DNA from: Halothece sp. PCC 7418
GTDB lineage: Bacteria; Cyanobacteriota; Cyanobacteriia; Cyanobacteriales; Rubidibacteraceae
Assembly: GCF_000317635.1 (NCBI RefSeq)
Contig: NC_019779.1
Span: forward strand, 1,178,001-1,242,000
Direction of reading: 5' to 3'
Length of the DNA stretch: 64,000 nucleotides
Shown in pieces: positions 63,316 to 64,000 of this stretch. A program made the translations under genes and the position numbers. The notes below the pieces were generated by a model. It saw nothing but the letters and a program-made list of their open reading frames with translations, ran no database searches and was not told the origin of the DNA. How positions within the stretch are numbered: position 1 is the stretch's first letter; each line of letters opens with the position of its first letter.

Positions 63316-63759
63316 TTAAGTTTGATAGGATTGCGGAAGAAATTGTTTAAGAATTGTTTTTGGTGCGCGATCCCAATTGTCTCGATGATGATAAATTAAT
63401 CCGTCTTCATTTAGTTTATAAGTGGAATCACCATTAAAAAAAATATTTGCTTGCCAAGGAACGCGCAATTTTCCTCTAACTGTCCACCAAACTTTAATCA
63501 CGTTATTTTCGGTTTGTTGGATATCATGAACATCAAAATAAATCTCGGTGAAGAATAAACGGGCGTGAAAGCGGAGTGTCCAGAAAATAATCCGATAATT
63601 GAGTTTGCCCTGAAACAGATTAACAGGGTCTTTGAAAAAGATATTTGAACTATAAATTTGATAAGAAATATCTTTTTTGAATAAGGTGGGGAGATCTTGC
63701 CAGAGTTGCGCGATCGCGCTTTCTACTTTAGTTTGATAATCGGATTGAGTTAAAGACAT
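63316..63759 (-). CDS. DUF2358 protein
   Basis: A 147-residue protein in the DUF2358 family of cyanobacteria and plastids: AIAQLWQDLPTLFKKDISYQ near 15, IYSSNIFFKDPVNLFQG near 35 and VWWTVRGKLRVPWQ near 90. The fold is probably NTF2-like and the function is unknown. I chose ATG at 63759; the longer frame to 63828 runs through the MITE and would encode repeat-derived residues. The MITE begins 10 bp upstream, so the promoter must lie in or beyond it. Confidence 0.8.
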   Translation of the reverse strand: MSLTQSDYQTKVESAIAQLWQDLPTLFKKDISYQIYSSNIFFKDPVNLFQGKLNYRIIFWTLRFHARLFFTEIYFDVHDIQQTENNVIKVWWTVRGKLRVPWQANIFFNGDSTYKLNEDGLIYHHRDNWDRAPKTILKQFLPQSYQT

Positions 63760-63768
63760 CTCGTTTGT

Positions 63769-63947
63769 TATAGCGTTTCCTAGTTGGTTGAGGTACGTAA
63801 TGCGAGTCGGTGGATGTTCATGGTTCATGGTTCATGGTTCGTGGTTCATTGATTAACAACCAACAAATAACAAAGAACGAAGAACAAAGAACAAAGAACA
63901 AAGAACCAAAATTTAGAATGTACCTCATGAGATTGGGAAGTGCTATA
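63769..63947. repeat. MITE-like element, copy 3
   Basis: The best-preserved copy, 179 bp. The left end TATAGCGTTTCCTAGTTGGT then TGAGGTAC, and the right end (reverse complement) TATAGCACTTCCCAATCTCA then TGAGGTAC, agree at the TATAGC, TTCC and TGAGGTAC positions. The interior is ATGGTTCATGGTTC and AACAAAGAACAAAGAAC units. The 53 bp from 63948 to the window end show nothing I can assign. Confidence 0.75.
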
Positions 63948-64000
63948 TTCATTATTTGTTCTTGGCTCATCATCTAAACGAGGGACCCTTGCTAAACTAG

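Noticed and set aside
63760-63828. Longer start for the DUF2358 gene
   Set aside because: The extra codons are MITE sequence; the same residues appear in an unrelated frame at the second MITE copy.

Overview
The window is chromosomal DNA of a cyanobacterium. The octamer GCGATCGC (HIP1) recurs throughout, and the gene set is typical of oxygenic phototrophs: rpaB, sqdX, ycf35, a Tab2-type RNA-binding protein, bioU, plant-type glycerate kinase and a mycosporine-type O-methyltransferase. The mycosporine gene, a large cation/proton antiporter and the overall style suggest a unicellular, possibly halotolerant lineage (Halothece/Dactylococcopsis/Cyanothece-like). That placement is inference; no rRNA, tRNA or CRISPR array was seen.

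Layout. 0-14 kb: a solitary mysB-like gene, a GPH-type MFS transporter, a complete IS200/IS605 element (tnpA + tnpB), tab2-tldE, glycerate kinase, a VapBC module with a palindromic operator, dxs, an ABC ATPase without a permease, and a solo-TnpB (IS1341-type) element. 14-21.4 kb: the most interesting locus, all on the minus strand. It encodes a HetC-like exporter (cyclic-nucleotide-binding domain, C39 peptidase, ABC exporter), an HlyD-type adaptor, a HetP-like protein, a small double-glycine-leader peptide and a PpiC/SurA-like foldase. It looks like a self-contained peptide maturation and export system that joins the hetC-hetP pair of heterocystous cyanobacteria to a candidate cargo. A surface-type protein with a PEP-CTERM-like tail converges on it.

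21.6-36 kb: housekeeping and accessory genes (DMT transporter, HIBADH-family reductase, PEP-synthase-like protein, TauE/SafE permease, an SMC/DndD-like ATPase coupled to a 54-codon gene, sqdX, a DUF2997-Ycf35-ferredoxin operon behind a Fur-box-like palindrome, bioU, pentapeptide protein, argC). 36-44 kb: aldo/keto reductase, DUF151 nuclease, ribE, M23 peptidase, rpaB, truB and the E2 subunit of pyruvate dehydrogenase. 44-51.3 kb: a tightly coupled five-gene chemotaxis operon (PATAN-CheY, CheY, CheW, MCP, hybrid CheA) of the Pil/Pix type that controls type IV pilus motility. 51-64 kb: antiporter with universal-stress domains, guaA, TPR protein, nadB, aspS, a wrecked ATPase gene carrying an IS remnant, a ZIP-like membrane protein interrupted by two cNMP-binding domains, and a DUF2358 protein.

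Repeats shape the intergenic space. A 165-180 bp MITE-like element with imperfect terminal inverted repeats occurs three times. Heptamer-type repeats (TGACTAA/TGACCAA) supply the start codon of four genes. G/C-run palindromes and two further short repeat families are also present.
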